64,000 nt of DNA from Streptomyces sp. NBC_00620 (GTDB lineage: Bacteria > Actinomycetota > Actinomycetes > Streptomycetales > Streptomycetaceae): NCBI RefSeq assembly GCF_026341825.1, contig NZ_JAPENY010000001.1:1-64000 (forward strand). Reading direction: 5' to 3'. Positions 1-8,173 of the stretch are shown piece after piece; the first letter of the stretch is position 1, and each line of letters opens with the position of its first letter. Made by a program: the position numbers and the translations under genes. The notes under the pieces were generated by a model. The model worked only from the letters and a program-made list of their open reading frames with translations. It ran no database searches and was not told the origin of the DNA.

Positions 1-195
1 TTTTCGCCCCCTCCGCCCCTACCCATTCCCGTCCCTTGGGGGCTCCGCCCCCAAACCCCCGCTCCTCAAACGCCGGAGAGGCTGAACACCTTTAGCCCGT
101 CCGGCGTTTGAGGACGAGGCCGTCCAGGCCGAAGCGGGGGTCTGGGGGCGGCAGCCCCCAGGAACGGGACGGGTAGGGGCGGAGGGGGCGAAAAA
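1..195. repeat. Compound inverted-repeat element after helD
   Basis: The first 24 bases are the exact reverse complement of 171-194. A second perfect 13-bp pair (CCTCAAACGCCGG at 64-76, CCGGCGTTTGAGG at 101-113) is nested inside, and each flank has its own GC-rich hairpin (about 38-55 and 142-160). The whole folds as a branched cruciform. It sits directly behind the stop of the minus-strand helicase and can act as a factor-independent terminator in both directions. From memory, CCGGCGTTTGAGG-type palindromes recur between genes in Streptomyces genomes. No gene is seen in this stretch. Confidence 0.75.
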
Positions 196-199
196 CCGC

Positions 200-2488
200 C
201 TACACCGCCCCCGCCCCCCTCAACACCCCAGGCAACTCCCCCGTATAAAGCACCCCCACCACCTGCGTAGCCCGAGTCAGCGCCACATACAGATCACTCG
301 TCCCGAACCCCCCGGGCTCAACCACCAACACGGAGTCGAACTCCAACCCCTTGGCCTGCCGAGGATCAAGAAGCACAACCTCACGAGTGAGATCGGGCGC
401 CTCCCCCACCGTCACCCCGTCCAGCCCCCCGGCAAGGGCCCCGTGCAGCCCCCGCGGCGCAATCACCGCAAGCCGCCCCTCCGCAGGCGCCAACTCGGCA
501 ACAGCCTTGGCGACAGCGCCCGGGAGGTCATCAGAAACGGCGCGCACCCACGGCCGTACGCCAGTACTCCGCACGGACCGAGGCGGCTCGAACCCAGGAT
601 GCTCCGCCCGCAGCACCCCCGCCGCAAGGTCCATGATCTCGGACGGAGTCCGGTAGTTGACGGCGAGCCGGACGTGCTCCCACCGGTCCCCGACGTAGGG
701 AGAGAGGATCCCCTCCCAGGATCCGACCCCACCCGCTTCGGAGGTCTGCGCGGGGTCGCCGACGAGCGTCATCGACCGCGTAGGACTCCGCCGCATCAGC
801 AGCCGCCAGGCCATGGGCGACAGTTCCTGGGCCTCGTCCACGATGATGTGCCCGAACGCCCAGGTCCGGTCACCGGCAGCCCGCTCGGCGGCGCTGCGGT
901 GGTCGTCCTCCTCGTGGCGCTCGGCCATCCGCTCGGCGTCGATGATGTTGTGCGCGGAGAGGACCTCGGAGTCCTCCTCGTCCTTGTCCTCGAACTCGTA
1001 CGTGCGGGAAGCGTAGGAGACGTCCAACACGCCTTGTGCGTAAGCGATTTGGCTACGCCGTTCCTGGTCGGCGAGGGCCCGGGCCACCCGGTCGTCCTCG
1101 CCCAGCAGCTCCGCCGCCTCGTCCAGCAGCGGAACGTCCGCGGTGGTCCACGCGCGCGTGACCTCCCGCCGGATGGCGTCCGCGTCCCCGTCCGGCAGAT
1201 AGCCGTCGGGCTCGGCGAGGAAGTCGGCGACCACTCGCTGCGGAGTCAGCCGCGGCCACAACTGCTCGATCGCGTCCCAGACTTCGGGGTTCTCGGCCAG
1301 CTCGTCACGGATCTGCGTGATGTCGCTCGCGTCGAGGAGGTTCGAGCCGTCGAAGGGATCCGTGCCGATGCGTTCGGCCAGCATGTCGGTGAGGGTGTTG
1401 AGGATGTGGCCCTCGAAGTGCTCACGCGCGACGTTGTGCGGCAGTTGGGCCTCGCGGGTGCGCTCGCGGGCGACCCGTACGAGCCCGGCGTCGAGCATGA
1501 GGATGTCCCGGTCGTGCTCGATGGCGATGACGGGGTCGGGAAGGGCCTGCCGGTCCCGTACGACGGCGGCGAGCACGTCGGCCATGTCGGCGCGCCCCTT
1601 CACGGCAGCCGCTTCGGAGGTGTCCGTGGCGGTCGCCTTCACGCCGGGGAACAGTTCCCCGATCGTCGCGAGGAGCACACCCGTCTCGCCGAGCGAGGGC
1701 AGCACCTCGCCGATGTAGCCGAGGAAGGCGGGGTTGGGGCCGACGATCAGGACGGCACGCTTGGCGAGCAACTCCCGGTACTCGTACAGCAGATAGGCGG
1801 CACGGTGCAGCGCGACGGCCGTCTTGCCGGTGCCGGGACCGCCCTCGACCACCAGCACACCCTGGTACGGCGCGCGGATGATCTGGTCCTGCTCGGCCTG
1901 GATGGTCTGGACGATGTCGCTCATGCGCCCGGTGCGCGCCGAGTTCAGCGCGGCGAGGAGCACCGCGTCGCCGCTCGGGTCCTCGTGCCCGGTGCGCTCG
2001 TGGTCGCCGAGGTCGAGGATCTCGTCGTGCAGGTCGGTGACCTGCCGCCCGTCGGTGGTGATGTGCCGGCGTCGGCGCAGGCCCATCGGGGTGTGTCCGG
2101 TGGCCAGGTAGAAGGGGCGGGCGACCGGGGCCCGCCAGTCGATGAGGATCGGGGTGTGCTCGGTGTCGTCGGCGCGGATCCCGAGACGGCCGATGTGGTG
2201 GCTGACGCCGGAGGTGAGGTCGATACGGCCGAAGCAGAGCGAACCGTCCACGGCGTTCAGCGCGGCCAGCAGCCCCGAGCGTTCGGCGACGAGCACGTCC
2301 CGCTCAAGCCGCGCCTGCATGGGCGTGTTGCCCTGCCCGAGCGCGTCCACGACGGAGGCCTCCGTGACACCGCGCAGCGCGTCCACGCGTGTGTACAGCC
2401 CGTCGATGAATTCCTGCTCGATCCGCAATTCGTCGTCGGTGAATCCTGTGGTGGAGTCTGTGTTTGAGCCCCTGTTTGACAATTCCAC
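200..2488 (-). CDS. helD: HelD/UvrD-like superfamily 1 ATPase (RNA polymerase-associated helicase family)
   Basis: 762 residues. A Walker A motif (GGPGTGKTA) lies near residue 220, a DEAQE Walker B box near 555, and further SF1 motifs (VGDPAQT, VNYRTPSEI, ALTRATQ) follow toward the C-terminus. This is the order of HelD/UvrD-type enzymes. HelD proteins of Gram-positive bacteria bind RNA polymerase and use ATP to free stalled enzyme; in some actinobacteria a relative protects against rifamycins. The GTG at 2488 gives the full N-terminus, but the GGGAG ahead of it touches the start codon, so a leaderless or slightly different start is possible. No rifamycin-associated element was recognised upstream. 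The family call is firm; the in vivo role is inferred. Confidence 0.85.
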   Translation of the reverse strand: MELSNRGSNTDSTTGFTDDELRIEQEFIDGLYTRVDALRGVTEASVVDALGQGNTPMQARLERDVLVAERSGLLAALNAVDGSLCFGRIDLTSGVSHHIGRLGIRADDTEHTPILIDWRAPVARPFYLATGHTPMGLRRRRHITTDGRQVTDLHDEILDLGDHERTGHEDPSGDAVLLAALNSARTGRMSDIVQTIQAEQDQIIRAPYQGVLVVEGGPGTGKTAVALHRAAYLLYEYRELLAKRAVLIVGPNPAFLGYIGEVLPSLGETGVLLATIGELFPGVKATATDTSEAAAVKGRADMADVLAAVVRDRQALPDPVIAIEHDRDILMLDAGLVRVARERTREAQLPHNVAREHFEGHILNTLTDMLAERIGTDPFDGSNLLDASDITQIRDELAENPEVWDAIEQLWPRLTPQRVVADFLAEPDGYLPDGDADAIRREVTRAWTTADVPLLDEAAELLGEDDRVARALADQERRSQIAYAQGVLDVSYASRTYEFEDKDEEDSEVLSAHNIIDAERMAERHEEDDHRSAAERAAGDRTWAFGHIIVDEAQELSPMAWRLLMRRSPTRSMTLVGDPAQTSEAGGVGSWEGILSPYVGDRWEHVRLAVNYRTPSEIMDLAAGVLRAEHPGFEPPRSVRSTGVRPWVRAVSDDLPGAVAKAVAELAPAEGRLAVIAPRGLHGALAGGLDGVTVGEAPDLTREVVLLDPRQAKGLEFDSVLVVEPGGFGTSDLYVALTRATQVVGVLYTGELPGVLRGAGAV

Positions 2489-2505
2489 TCCCGGCCCGAT
2501 ATACT
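2476..2505 (+). promoter_or_regulatory. Consensus-like housekeeping promoter opposite helD start
   Basis: TTGACA at 2476-2481 and TATACT at 2500-2505 are separated by 18 bp, close to the sigma-70/HrdB consensus and unusually strong for Streptomyces. The promoter points rightward, away from helD, and its spacer covers the helD start codon (2486-2488). No protein gene lies downstream on this strand before 4047. The only nearby target is the short segment ending in the hairpin at 2571-2602. Confidence 0.65.
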
Positions 2506-2511
2506 CTGCTC

Positions 2512-2607
2512 AGTGAACTTCTCCGCGATTCAATCCCCTTGAAGTCGCGAACCATTAAATATACGCAAGGAAATCCCCCGAGCGCAATTGCTCGGGGGAT
2601 TTCTTTT
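2512..2607 (+). ncRNA. Putative ~95-nt small RNA
   Basis: The segment starts about 7 nt after a consensus-like promoter (2476-2505) and ends at a strong GC-rich hairpin followed by a T-rich tract. That gives a defined transcription unit of about 95 nt inside the helD-thioredoxin intergenic gap. It is antisense to any 5' leader of the helD mRNA. A GTG at 2513 opens a nine-codon frame, so a leaderless micro-peptide is an alternative. No known RNA family was recognised. This is an inference from promoter plus terminator. Confidence 0.5.
2571..2602. terminator. Intrinsic terminator, likely bidirectional
   Basis: AAATCCCCCGAG at 2571-2582 pairs perfectly with CTCGGGGGATTT at 2591-2602 around a short AATT-containing loop. 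On the plus strand it is followed by a T-rich CTTTT stretch, and it would end the putative small RNA. On the minus strand it lies about 30 nt after the thioredoxin stop codon and could end that operon as well. Confidence 0.8.
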
Positions 2608-2632
2608 GCGCGGCCGGGTCCGCCGGGCGGAC

Positions 2633-2965
2633 TCACATCACCTCGGACAGCTCCTCCAGAAGCCGCCGCTTCGGCCTGGACCCCACCATCGACTTCACCG
2701 GCTCACCACCCCGGAACACCATGAACGTGGGCATCGACAGGACGCCGTACGCCAGCGTGGTCCCCGGATTCCTGTCCACATCCAGCTGTACGACCTTGAG
2801 CCGGTCGCCCTCCTCGGCGGCGAGGGCGCTCAGCACCGGCGCCATCTGCCGGCACGGCGGGCACCAGTCGGCCGTGAACTCCACCAGCACGGGCAGCTCC
2901 GCCCCGATCACCTCCGCCTCGAAGTCCGCGTCCGTCACCTCGGCCACACCCGCTGCCTTGATCAC
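2633..2965 (-). CDS. trxA: Thioredoxin
   Basis: 110 residues with the redox-active site WCPPC near residue 34 and the conserved cis-proline loop (SMPTFMVF). This is a full-length single-domain cytoplasmic thioredoxin that would reduce protein disulfides using thioredoxin reductase. The chosen GTG at 2965 follows a GGGAGG box by 9 nt and overlaps the stop codon of the upstream MerR gene (GTGA), so the two are translationally coupled. An ATG at 2989 would add eight residues but has no good ribosome site. The pairing with a cysteine-containing MerR regulator suggests a redox-responsive operon. Confidence 0.9.
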   Translation of the reverse strand: MIKAAGVAEVTDADFEAEVIGAELPVLVEFTADWCPPCRQMAPVLSALAAEEGDRLKVVQLDVDRNPGTTLAYGVLSMPTFMVFRGGEPVKSMVGSRPKRRLLEELSEVM

Positions 2966-3390
2966 CGCGTCCGCCCTCCCAGTTCGCATACGGGTTCCGG
3001 GCCACCCGGAACCCCTGCGTCGGCCGCCAGCTCGTCACGCGCCCGCTCCGCCCGCGCCAACTGCTCGCCGACCGTCGCGCGCACCGCCACCAACTCGTCG
3101 ATCACCGCGTCGAGTTCACCGAGCTTGCGCCGGTAGACCTCGAGCGACGCGGGGCACGAGTCGCCCTCCGGGTGCCCGGCCCGCAGACACTCCACGAAGG
3201 GCCGCGTCTCCTCCAGGTCGAACCCGAAGTCCTGCAGGGTCCTGATCTGCTGCAGCAGCCGCAGATCGTCCTCGTCGTACGTCCGGTACCCGTTCTCGCC
3301 CCGCCGCGCGGGCAGCAGCCCCCGCGACTCGTAGTACCGCAGAGTCCGCGTGGAGGTCCCGGCCCGCGCGGCCAGCTCGCCGATTCGCAT
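2962..3390 (-). CDS. MerR-family transcriptional regulator
   Basis: 142 residues. The N-terminus (MRIGELAARAGTSTRTLRYYE) is a classic MerR winged helix, followed by the usual RTYDEDDLRLLQQI segment and a dimerising coiled coil. Cys residues near 72, 84 and 134 could sense a metal or oxidant, but the spacing does not identify a ligand. The gene is first in a coupled operon with thioredoxin, and a perfect dyad (3405-3424) lies 15 bp upstream of its start, so autoregulation by promoter distortion is likely. The ATG at 3390 starts exactly at the conserved N-terminus; no clear ribosome site precedes it. Confidence 0.88.
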   Translation of the reverse strand: MRIGELAARAGTSTRTLRYYESRGLLPARRGENGYRTYDEDDLRLLQQIRTLQDFGFDLEETRPFVECLRAGHPEGDSCPASLEVYRRKLGELDAVIDELVAVRATVGEQLARAERARDELAADAGVPGGPEPVCELGGRTR

Positions 3391-3404
3391 ACCGCGACGG
3401 TAAT

Positions 3405-3424
3405 CCTTGACGCCGACGTCAAGG
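3405..3424. promoter_or_regulatory. MerR-type operator dyad
   Basis: CCTTGAC and GTCAAGG form a perfect 7-6-7 inverted repeat just upstream of the merR-trxA operon. MerR proteins bind such dyads within a long promoter spacer. The dyad overlaps the last codon of the upstream Lrp-family gene, which ends at 3419. Confidence 0.7.
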
Positions 3425-3964
3425 CAAGGATGTTGTCGGGGGTGTCCCGTGGGCGGGCGGCAGCAGCGGCTTCCGTTCCACCGGGGACGACAGGACGATC
3501 GACGTCGTCGTGCGGCCGAGGGCGGAGGTCTGCTCCAGGACGTCCTCCAGGTGGATGGTGTCCTCGACCACGACCTTGAGGATCCAGCAGTCCTCACCGA
3601 CGACGTGGTGGACCTCGACGACCTCCGGGCGGGCGAGGAGTTCGAGGGTCCTGGGGTGCTTCAGGGTGTAGCCGCCGTGCGGGTTGACGCGGATGAATGC
3701 CTGGATGCCGTAGCCGAGGCGGGGCGGCGAGACGTGGGCGCCGTAGCCGGTGACGGCGCCCGTCGACTCCAGGCGCCGGACGCGTTCGGCGACGGCGGCC
3801 GGGCTCAGCCGGACGCGGCGGCCCAGCTCACTGAGCTTGATCCGGCCGTCGCTCTGCAGCAGTTCCAGGATCTGCCGGTCCAGCGCATCGAAGGCCGCCG
3901 ACGTTTCGTTGGCGGCGGCGCGCAGATGCCGTGGTTCCTTCGGTGCCGCGGCCGGAACTCCCAT
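3419..3964 (-). CDS. Lrp/AsnC-family transcriptional regulator
   Basis: 181 residues. An N-terminal helix-turn-helix (residues about 25-75, LDRQILELLQSDGRIKLSELG) is followed by an RAM/AsnC ligand-binding beta-alpha domain (AFIRVNPHGG, VVEVHHVVGEDCWILKV). Such proteins form octamers and sense amino acids. The ATG at 3964 is preceded by AAGGGGGAG at good spacing. The gene is divergent from the epimerase/aldo-keto reductase pair, which it may control; that link rests only on position. The Pro-rich tail after residue 165 is not part of the family. Confidence 0.88.
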   Translation of the reverse strand: MGVPAAAPKEPRHLRAAANETSAAFDALDRQILELLQSDGRIKLSELGRRVRLSPAAVAERVRRLESTGAVTGYGAHVSPPRLGYGIQAFIRVNPHGGYTLKHPRTLELLARPEVVEVHHVVGEDCWILKVVVEDTIHLEDVLEQTSALGRTTTSIVLSSPVERKPLLPPAHGTPPTTSLP

Positions 3965-4046
3965 GACTCCCCCTTCAGACCTCACTGTCACCTCGGGAGA
4001 ATTATGACCACAGCAGCTCAGGGATTGTTTTGCGGGGAGGGACAGC

Positions 4047-4952
4047 GTGCGCGAGGTATGCGTCATTGGCGGAAACCGGTATTTCGGAAAGCGGGTGATC
4101 GCCCGGCTGATTGCCGCCGGAGACCGGGTCACCGTCATCAACCGCGGTTCGTCGCCGCCGCCCCCGGGGGCAATTCACCTCGTCGCCGACCGCAATGACG
4201 AGAAGTCCCTGGAAAGCGCGCTGGGTTCGCGTGCGTTCGATGTCGTCATCGACCAGGTCTGCTACACGCCCAGGCAGGCCGAGATCGCGCGACGCGTCTT
4301 CGCGGGCCGCACGCAGCGGTACGTCATGACGTCCACCGTCGAGGTGTACGAGTACGAGGACTCGGCGGCCCTCGTGCCCGAGGATGCCGTGGACCCTCGT
4401 ACGATCGCAGTCGACCTCGAACTCCCCTGGGACGACCCGGAGTTCGTCGACACGCACTACGGCGAGGGCAAGCGGCAGGCCGAGGCGGTCCTCGCGGCCG
4501 CCGGCCCCGGGTTTCCGTACGTGGCCGTGCGCGTCGCCCATGTCCTGGGCGGAGACGACGACTTCACCGGCCGCCTGGACCACTACACCGACCGCATCCG
4601 CACCGGCGAGCCGATCGCCGTACCCGCCGCGAACCACCCCGCCACCTACATCCACGTCGAGGAGATCGCGGACTTCCTCACCTGGACGGCGGGCGCCGAA
4701 TTCACCGGTCCGGTGAACGCCGCCTCCCACGGGGTGCTCACCACCGAGGAGTTGTGCGCGGCGGTGGCCGTCCACCTCCCGGAGGGCAGGACGCTCTTCC
4801 GGAGTGTCGAGGTCGGGGATGTCTCGCCGTTCTCGTTCGCGCGGTCGTACGGGATGGACAACTCCCGGGCTACGAAGCTCGGTTTCACCTTCGGCGAGGC
4901 GCGGGAATGGCTGCCGCGGGCGGTCGCCGAAACACTCGGAGAGGACAACTGA
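4047..4952 (+). CDS. NAD-dependent epimerase/dehydratase family protein
   Basis: 301 residues. A Rossmann-fold start (VCVIGGNRYFGKRV) with an atypical GGNxxFG nucleotide loop and a YGEGK catalytic pair (Tyr-x-x-x-Lys) place it among extended short-chain dehydrogenases acting on nucleotide sugars or similar substrates. The substrate cannot be read from sequence. The GTG at 4047 follows a GGGGAGGG box. The next gene starts one base after its stop codon, so the two form an operon. Confidence 0.82.
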   Translation: MREVCVIGGNRYFGKRVIARLIAAGDRVTVINRGSSPPPPGAIHLVADRNDEKSLESALGSRAFDVVIDQVCYTPRQAEIARRVFAGRTQRYVMTSTVEVYEYEDSAALVPEDAVDPRTIAVDLELPWDDPEFVDTHYGEGKRQAEAVLAAAGPGFPYVAVRVAHVLGGDDDFTGRLDHYTDRIRTGEPIAVPAANHPATYIHVEEIADFLTWTAGAEFTGPVNAASHGVLTTEELCAAVAVHLPEGRTLFRSVEVGDVSPFSFARSYGMDNSRATKLGFTFGEAREWLPRAVAETLGEDN

Positions 4953-4953
4953 C

Positions 4954-5844
4954 GTGCACTACAGGCTTCTTGGAGACCTCCGCGTCGGCGCGATCGGCCT
5001 CGGTGCGATGCCGCTGTCCATCGAGGGCCGCCCGGACGAGGCGCGTGCCGTCGCCACCGTGCACGCCGCCCTCGACGCGGGCGTCACGCTGCTGGACACG
5101 GCGGACTCCTACCACCTGCCCGGCGAGGAGCCCGGCCACAACGAACGGCTCGTCGCCCGCGCCCTGGCGACGTACGGCGGCGACACTGCCGACGTACTGG
5201 TGACCACGAAGGGCGGGCGCGGCAGACCGGCCGACGGGAGCTGGACGGTGACGGGTTCCCCGCGCCACCTCAAGTCGGCCGCGGAGGCCTCCCTCAAGCG
5301 ACTCGGCGTGGAGGCGATCGGCCTCTACCAACTCCACAAGCCCGACCCGGCCGTCCCCTTCGAGGACTCGCTCGGCGCCCTGCGCGAACTCCTCGACGAG
5401 GGCAAGATCCGCCTCGCCGGAATCTCCAACACGACCGTCGCCCAGATCCAGCAGGCCCACGCGATCCTCGGCGACCGCCTGGCCTCGGTCCAGAACCAGT
5501 ACTCCCCCGCCGTCCGCGACAGCACCCCCGAACTCCGCCTCTGCGCCGACCTCGGCATCGCCTTCCTTCCCTGGAGCCCCCTCGGCGGCATCTCCCGCAG
5601 CTCCCTGGACGGCCCGTCCAACCCGGAGCCCGACCCCCGCTTCAACGCCTTCCACGAACTGGCCCGCGCCTACGGCGTCACCCCCCAACAAATCTGCCTG
5701 GCCTGGCTGCTGGCCACCTCACCGACCGTGCTCCCGATCCCCGGCGCCAGCCGCCCGGAGACGATCCGGGACTCCGCAGGAGCGGCGGACCTGGCACTGA
5801 CACCGGCCGACTTGGCGAGGCTCGACGGGGCGGCGGGGCGCTAG
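4954..5844 (+). CDS. Aldo/keto reductase
   Basis: 296 residues, a normal length for the (beta/alpha)8 NADPH-dependent family. The catalytic tetrad is visible: Asp and Tyr in LLDTADSYHLPG near residue 50, Lys in TTKGG near 87, and His in YQLHKPDP near 128. A C-terminal cofactor segment (IPGASRPETI) is also present. The GTG at 4954 begins one base after the stop of the epimerase gene, so a shared sugar- or carbonyl-reducing pathway is plausible. The physiological substrate is unknown. Confidence 0.88.
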   Translation: MHYRLLGDLRVGAIGLGAMPLSIEGRPDEARAVATVHAALDAGVTLLDTADSYHLPGEEPGHNERLVARALATYGGDTADVLVTTKGGRGRPADGSWTVTGSPRHLKSAAEASLKRLGVEAIGLYQLHKPDPAVPFEDSLGALRELLDEGKIRLAGISNTTVAQIQQAHAILGDRLASVQNQYSPAVRDSTPELRLCADLGIAFLPWSPLGGISRSSLDGPSNPEPDPRFNAFHELARAYGVTPQQICLAWLLATSPTVLPIPGASRPETIRDSAGAADLALTPADLARLDGAAGR

Positions 5845-5977
5845 GACCTGGCTGCCGAACGCTCCGGGTCCGAGACGCGCGTCACATTCGCCCATGTCGC
5901 CCCCACTCATGTCACAAACCGCCGAGCCGGCCCGTCACAGAGGTGTATCCGCAGGCAATTGCAAGGGAGTGCACACC

Positions 5978-6451
5978 ATGGAAGCTCGGTTGAACCTCTT
6001 CACCAACCCGGTCGCAGCCAAGTTCGGGAAGCACATCGTCGCCGCGGGAAGGGTGCTCGCGGACTCGACGGTGCCGGTCTCGACACAGGAACTGGTGAAG
6101 CTCCGCGCCAGCCAGATCAACGGCTGCGGCTTCTGCACCGACATGCACACCAAGGACGCCGCACACGCCGGGGAGACCTCGACGCGCCTCAACCTGGTCG
6201 CGGCCTGGCGCGAGGCCACGGTGTTCACCGATGCCGAGCGCGCCGCCCTGGAGCTGGCGGAGCAGGGCACCCGCATCGCCGACGCGGCCGGCGGTGTCAC
6301 GGACGAGGCCTGGGCGAATGCCGCCAAGCACTACGACGAGGAGCAGCTCGCCGCCCTGATGTGCACCATCGCCCTCATCAACGCCTTCAACCGCATGAAC
6401 GTCATCGTCCAGCAGCCCGCCGGCGACTACCAGCCCGGCCAGTTCGGATAG
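5978..6451 (+). CDS. Carboxymuconolactone decarboxylase/AhpD-like protein
   Basis: 157 residues with the AhpD core motif CGFCTDMH: two cysteines two residues apart and a downstream histidine, the alkylhydroperoxidase proton-relay signature. Members reduce peroxides together with thiol systems. The ATG at 5978 is preceded by AAGGGAG. The gene is followed by a strong terminator shared with the convergent AAA gene. The family call is firm; the specific role in peroxide defence is inferred. Confidence 0.87.
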   Translation: MEARLNLFTNPVAAKFGKHIVAAGRVLADSTVPVSTQELVKLRASQINGCGFCTDMHTKDAAHAGETSTRLNLVAAWREATVFTDAERAALELAEQGTRIADAAGGVTDEAWANAAKHYDEEQLAALMCTIALINAFNRMNVIVQQPAGDYQPGQFG

Positions 6452-6465
6452 ACGAGAAGCAGCCG

Positions 6466-6497
6466 ACGGCCGGGGCCCTCATGCGGGCTCCGGCCGT
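6466..6497. terminator. Terminator between convergent genes
   Basis: ACGGCCGGGGCCC (6466-6478) pairs with GGGCTCCGGCCGT (6485-6497) with one mismatch around a six-base loop. It lies 15 nt after the AhpD-like stop codon and about 40 nt after that of the AAA gene on the other strand. Confidence 0.7.
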
Positions 6498-6539
6498 TGC
6501 TGTTCCCCCGTCCGCCCATCCCTCTGTCCCTCTGTCCCT

Positions 6540-8045
6540 CTATCCGTCTTCCTGTGCCGACAGGAACTCCTCGACTCCGTCGAGTCCGTCGTCCCCGGAG
6601 TCCCGTACCCCCAGCAGCCTCCGCGTCAGTCGGTCCCGGTCGGAGAGCAGCTCGTCGACGGCCGCGCGCAGATCGTCAGGCTCGGTGAACTCCGCCTCCC
6701 GCTCCGCGGCGATCAGTACGGCCCGTCGTACGAGCTCTTTGGTGAAGGAGGCCGTCGTGCCGTCCGTGCGGGCGACGATCTCGTCGGTGAGGTCCTTGCC
6801 GAGGTCGAGGGAGGAGCCGTACAGGGTGAGGAGGCGGGCGCGGCCCTCGGCGTCCGGGACGGGGATCTCGACGGCGAGGTCGACGCGGCCGGGGCGCTGG
6901 ACGAGCGCCGGTTCCAGCAGATCGGCCCGGTTGGTGGTGAGCAGGAAGGCGACGTCCGCGTCGTCGCCCAGACCGTCCATCTCGTTCAACACCTGGAAGA
7001 GGAGGGGCTGTTCACCGCCCCCGTAGTCGCGGGCCTCGGCGATCAGGTCGCAGTCCTCCAGGACGACGAGCGCGGGCTGGAGCATGCGGGCGAGCGCGCA
7101 CGCCGGGCCGATGGCGTTGATGCTCGTGCCTGCGAGGACGACGACCGTGAACTCCGGCAGGTGGGAGAGGAGATAGCGGATCGTGTGGGTCTTGCCGGTG
7201 CCGGGCGGACCGTACAGGAGAAGGCCGCGACGCAGGTGCTGCCCGGCGGCGAGGAGCCGTTCACGGCGCCGCGCCACCCCCACCACCTGCCGCTCGACTC
7301 GCTCCAGCAGCCCGGCCGGCAGCACGATCTCCTCGCGGCTGAGCCCGGGACGGCGGTGGAAGCGGAAGGGGCCGAGACCATGGTCGAAGTCGGAGCCCTC
7401 GAAGGAGAGGACCTGCCCTCGGAAGATGTTGTGCTCGCGTACGAGTACGTCGATCTCGGCGAGCAGCCGGTCCGCGAACTCCTTCTCCTGGGCAAGGACT
7501 TCGATCTCGACCTTGTTGCGCCCGTACTGGTCCGCCGGGCCGCGCAGCAGCACCGCGAACCGCTCCTCACCCTCCACTCCGAGGTAGAACCCGAAGGACA
7601 CACAGGCGAGTTCCTCGTCGGGGGAGACCGGCAGATGCGCGTAGTCGACCGCGCCGATCACGAACCGGTTGTAGCGGTCGGCCGATTCAAGGATCTCGCC
7701 CAGCGTCAGGTCCCCGTGATGGGAGGAGCCCCGCATGCCGATCAGCTCGTACGAACGCCCGTCCGCCGCGAACCAGCGCTCCAGCGCCAGATGCACATTG
7801 GGCAGGTCGTACGGGGCATACGCCGCCTTGACCACCGGCTGGTCCCCGGGCGCGGACCCCAGATGCGCCCGCATCCGCTCGGCGAGGTTGCGATCGTCGC
7901 CGTCCCGCCGCTTCGGCCGCGCGACCGCCTCGAGAAACTCCTGGAACAGCTCGGCCACCCGATCGAGCGACAGAGCCGGCCCCGCCCCCTCCGCAGCGAC
8001 CCGGGCCCTGTACTCCGAACTGCTGATGATCTCGGTCTCACCCAT
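6540..8045 (-). CDS. AAA-family ATPase
   Basis: 501 residues. The C-terminal half is a single AAA module: Walker A GPPGTGKT near residue 278, Walker B VVLEDCD near 330, sensor 1 TTNR near 372 and an arginine-finger segment RPGRVD near 386. The roughly 240-residue N-terminal region resembles no domain I can name. Single-AAA proteins of this shape (as in BCS1 or Cdc48-like proteins) remodel proteins or complexes. The ATG at 8045 is used because the preceding residues lack conservation. Neighbours give no clue to the substrate. Confidence 0.75.
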   Translation of the reverse strand: MGETEIISSSEYRARVAAEGAGPALSLDRVAELFQEFLEAVARPKRRDGDDRNLAERMRAHLGSAPGDQPVVKAAYAPYDLPNVHLALERWFAADGRSYELIGMRGSSHHGDLTLGEILESADRYNRFVIGAVDYAHLPVSPDEELACVSFGFYLGVEGEERFAVLLRGPADQYGRNKVEIEVLAQEKEFADRLLAEIDVLVREHNIFRGQVLSFEGSDFDHGLGPFRFHRRPGLSREEIVLPAGLLERVERQVVGVARRRERLLAAGQHLRRGLLLYGPPGTGKTHTIRYLLSHLPEFTVVVLAGTSINAIGPACALARMLQPALVVLEDCDLIAEARDYGGGEQPLLFQVLNEMDGLGDDADVAFLLTTNRADLLEPALVQRPGRVDLAVEIPVPDAEGRARLLTLYGSSLDLGKDLTDEIVARTDGTTASFTKELVRRAVLIAAEREAEFTEPDDLRAAVDELLSDRDRLTRRLLGVRDSGDDGLDGVEEFLSAQEDG

Positions 8046-8173
8046 GCTGCCTCCACGCCGTCCCGGCTCACTGAGGCCTCCCAGCGTGGGCCCGAACACG
8101 TGGACCAGTCAAAGGATTTGGGCGGGATGTCCCCAAAGGGATGCACGGCGGCGATCCGTCCGCCGGAGACGGC

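Noticed and set aside
443..2467. Long plus-strand open frame opposite helD
   Set aside because: High-GC shadow of a well-supported minus-strand gene; composition is Arg/Pro/Val/Gly-rich with no family resemblance.
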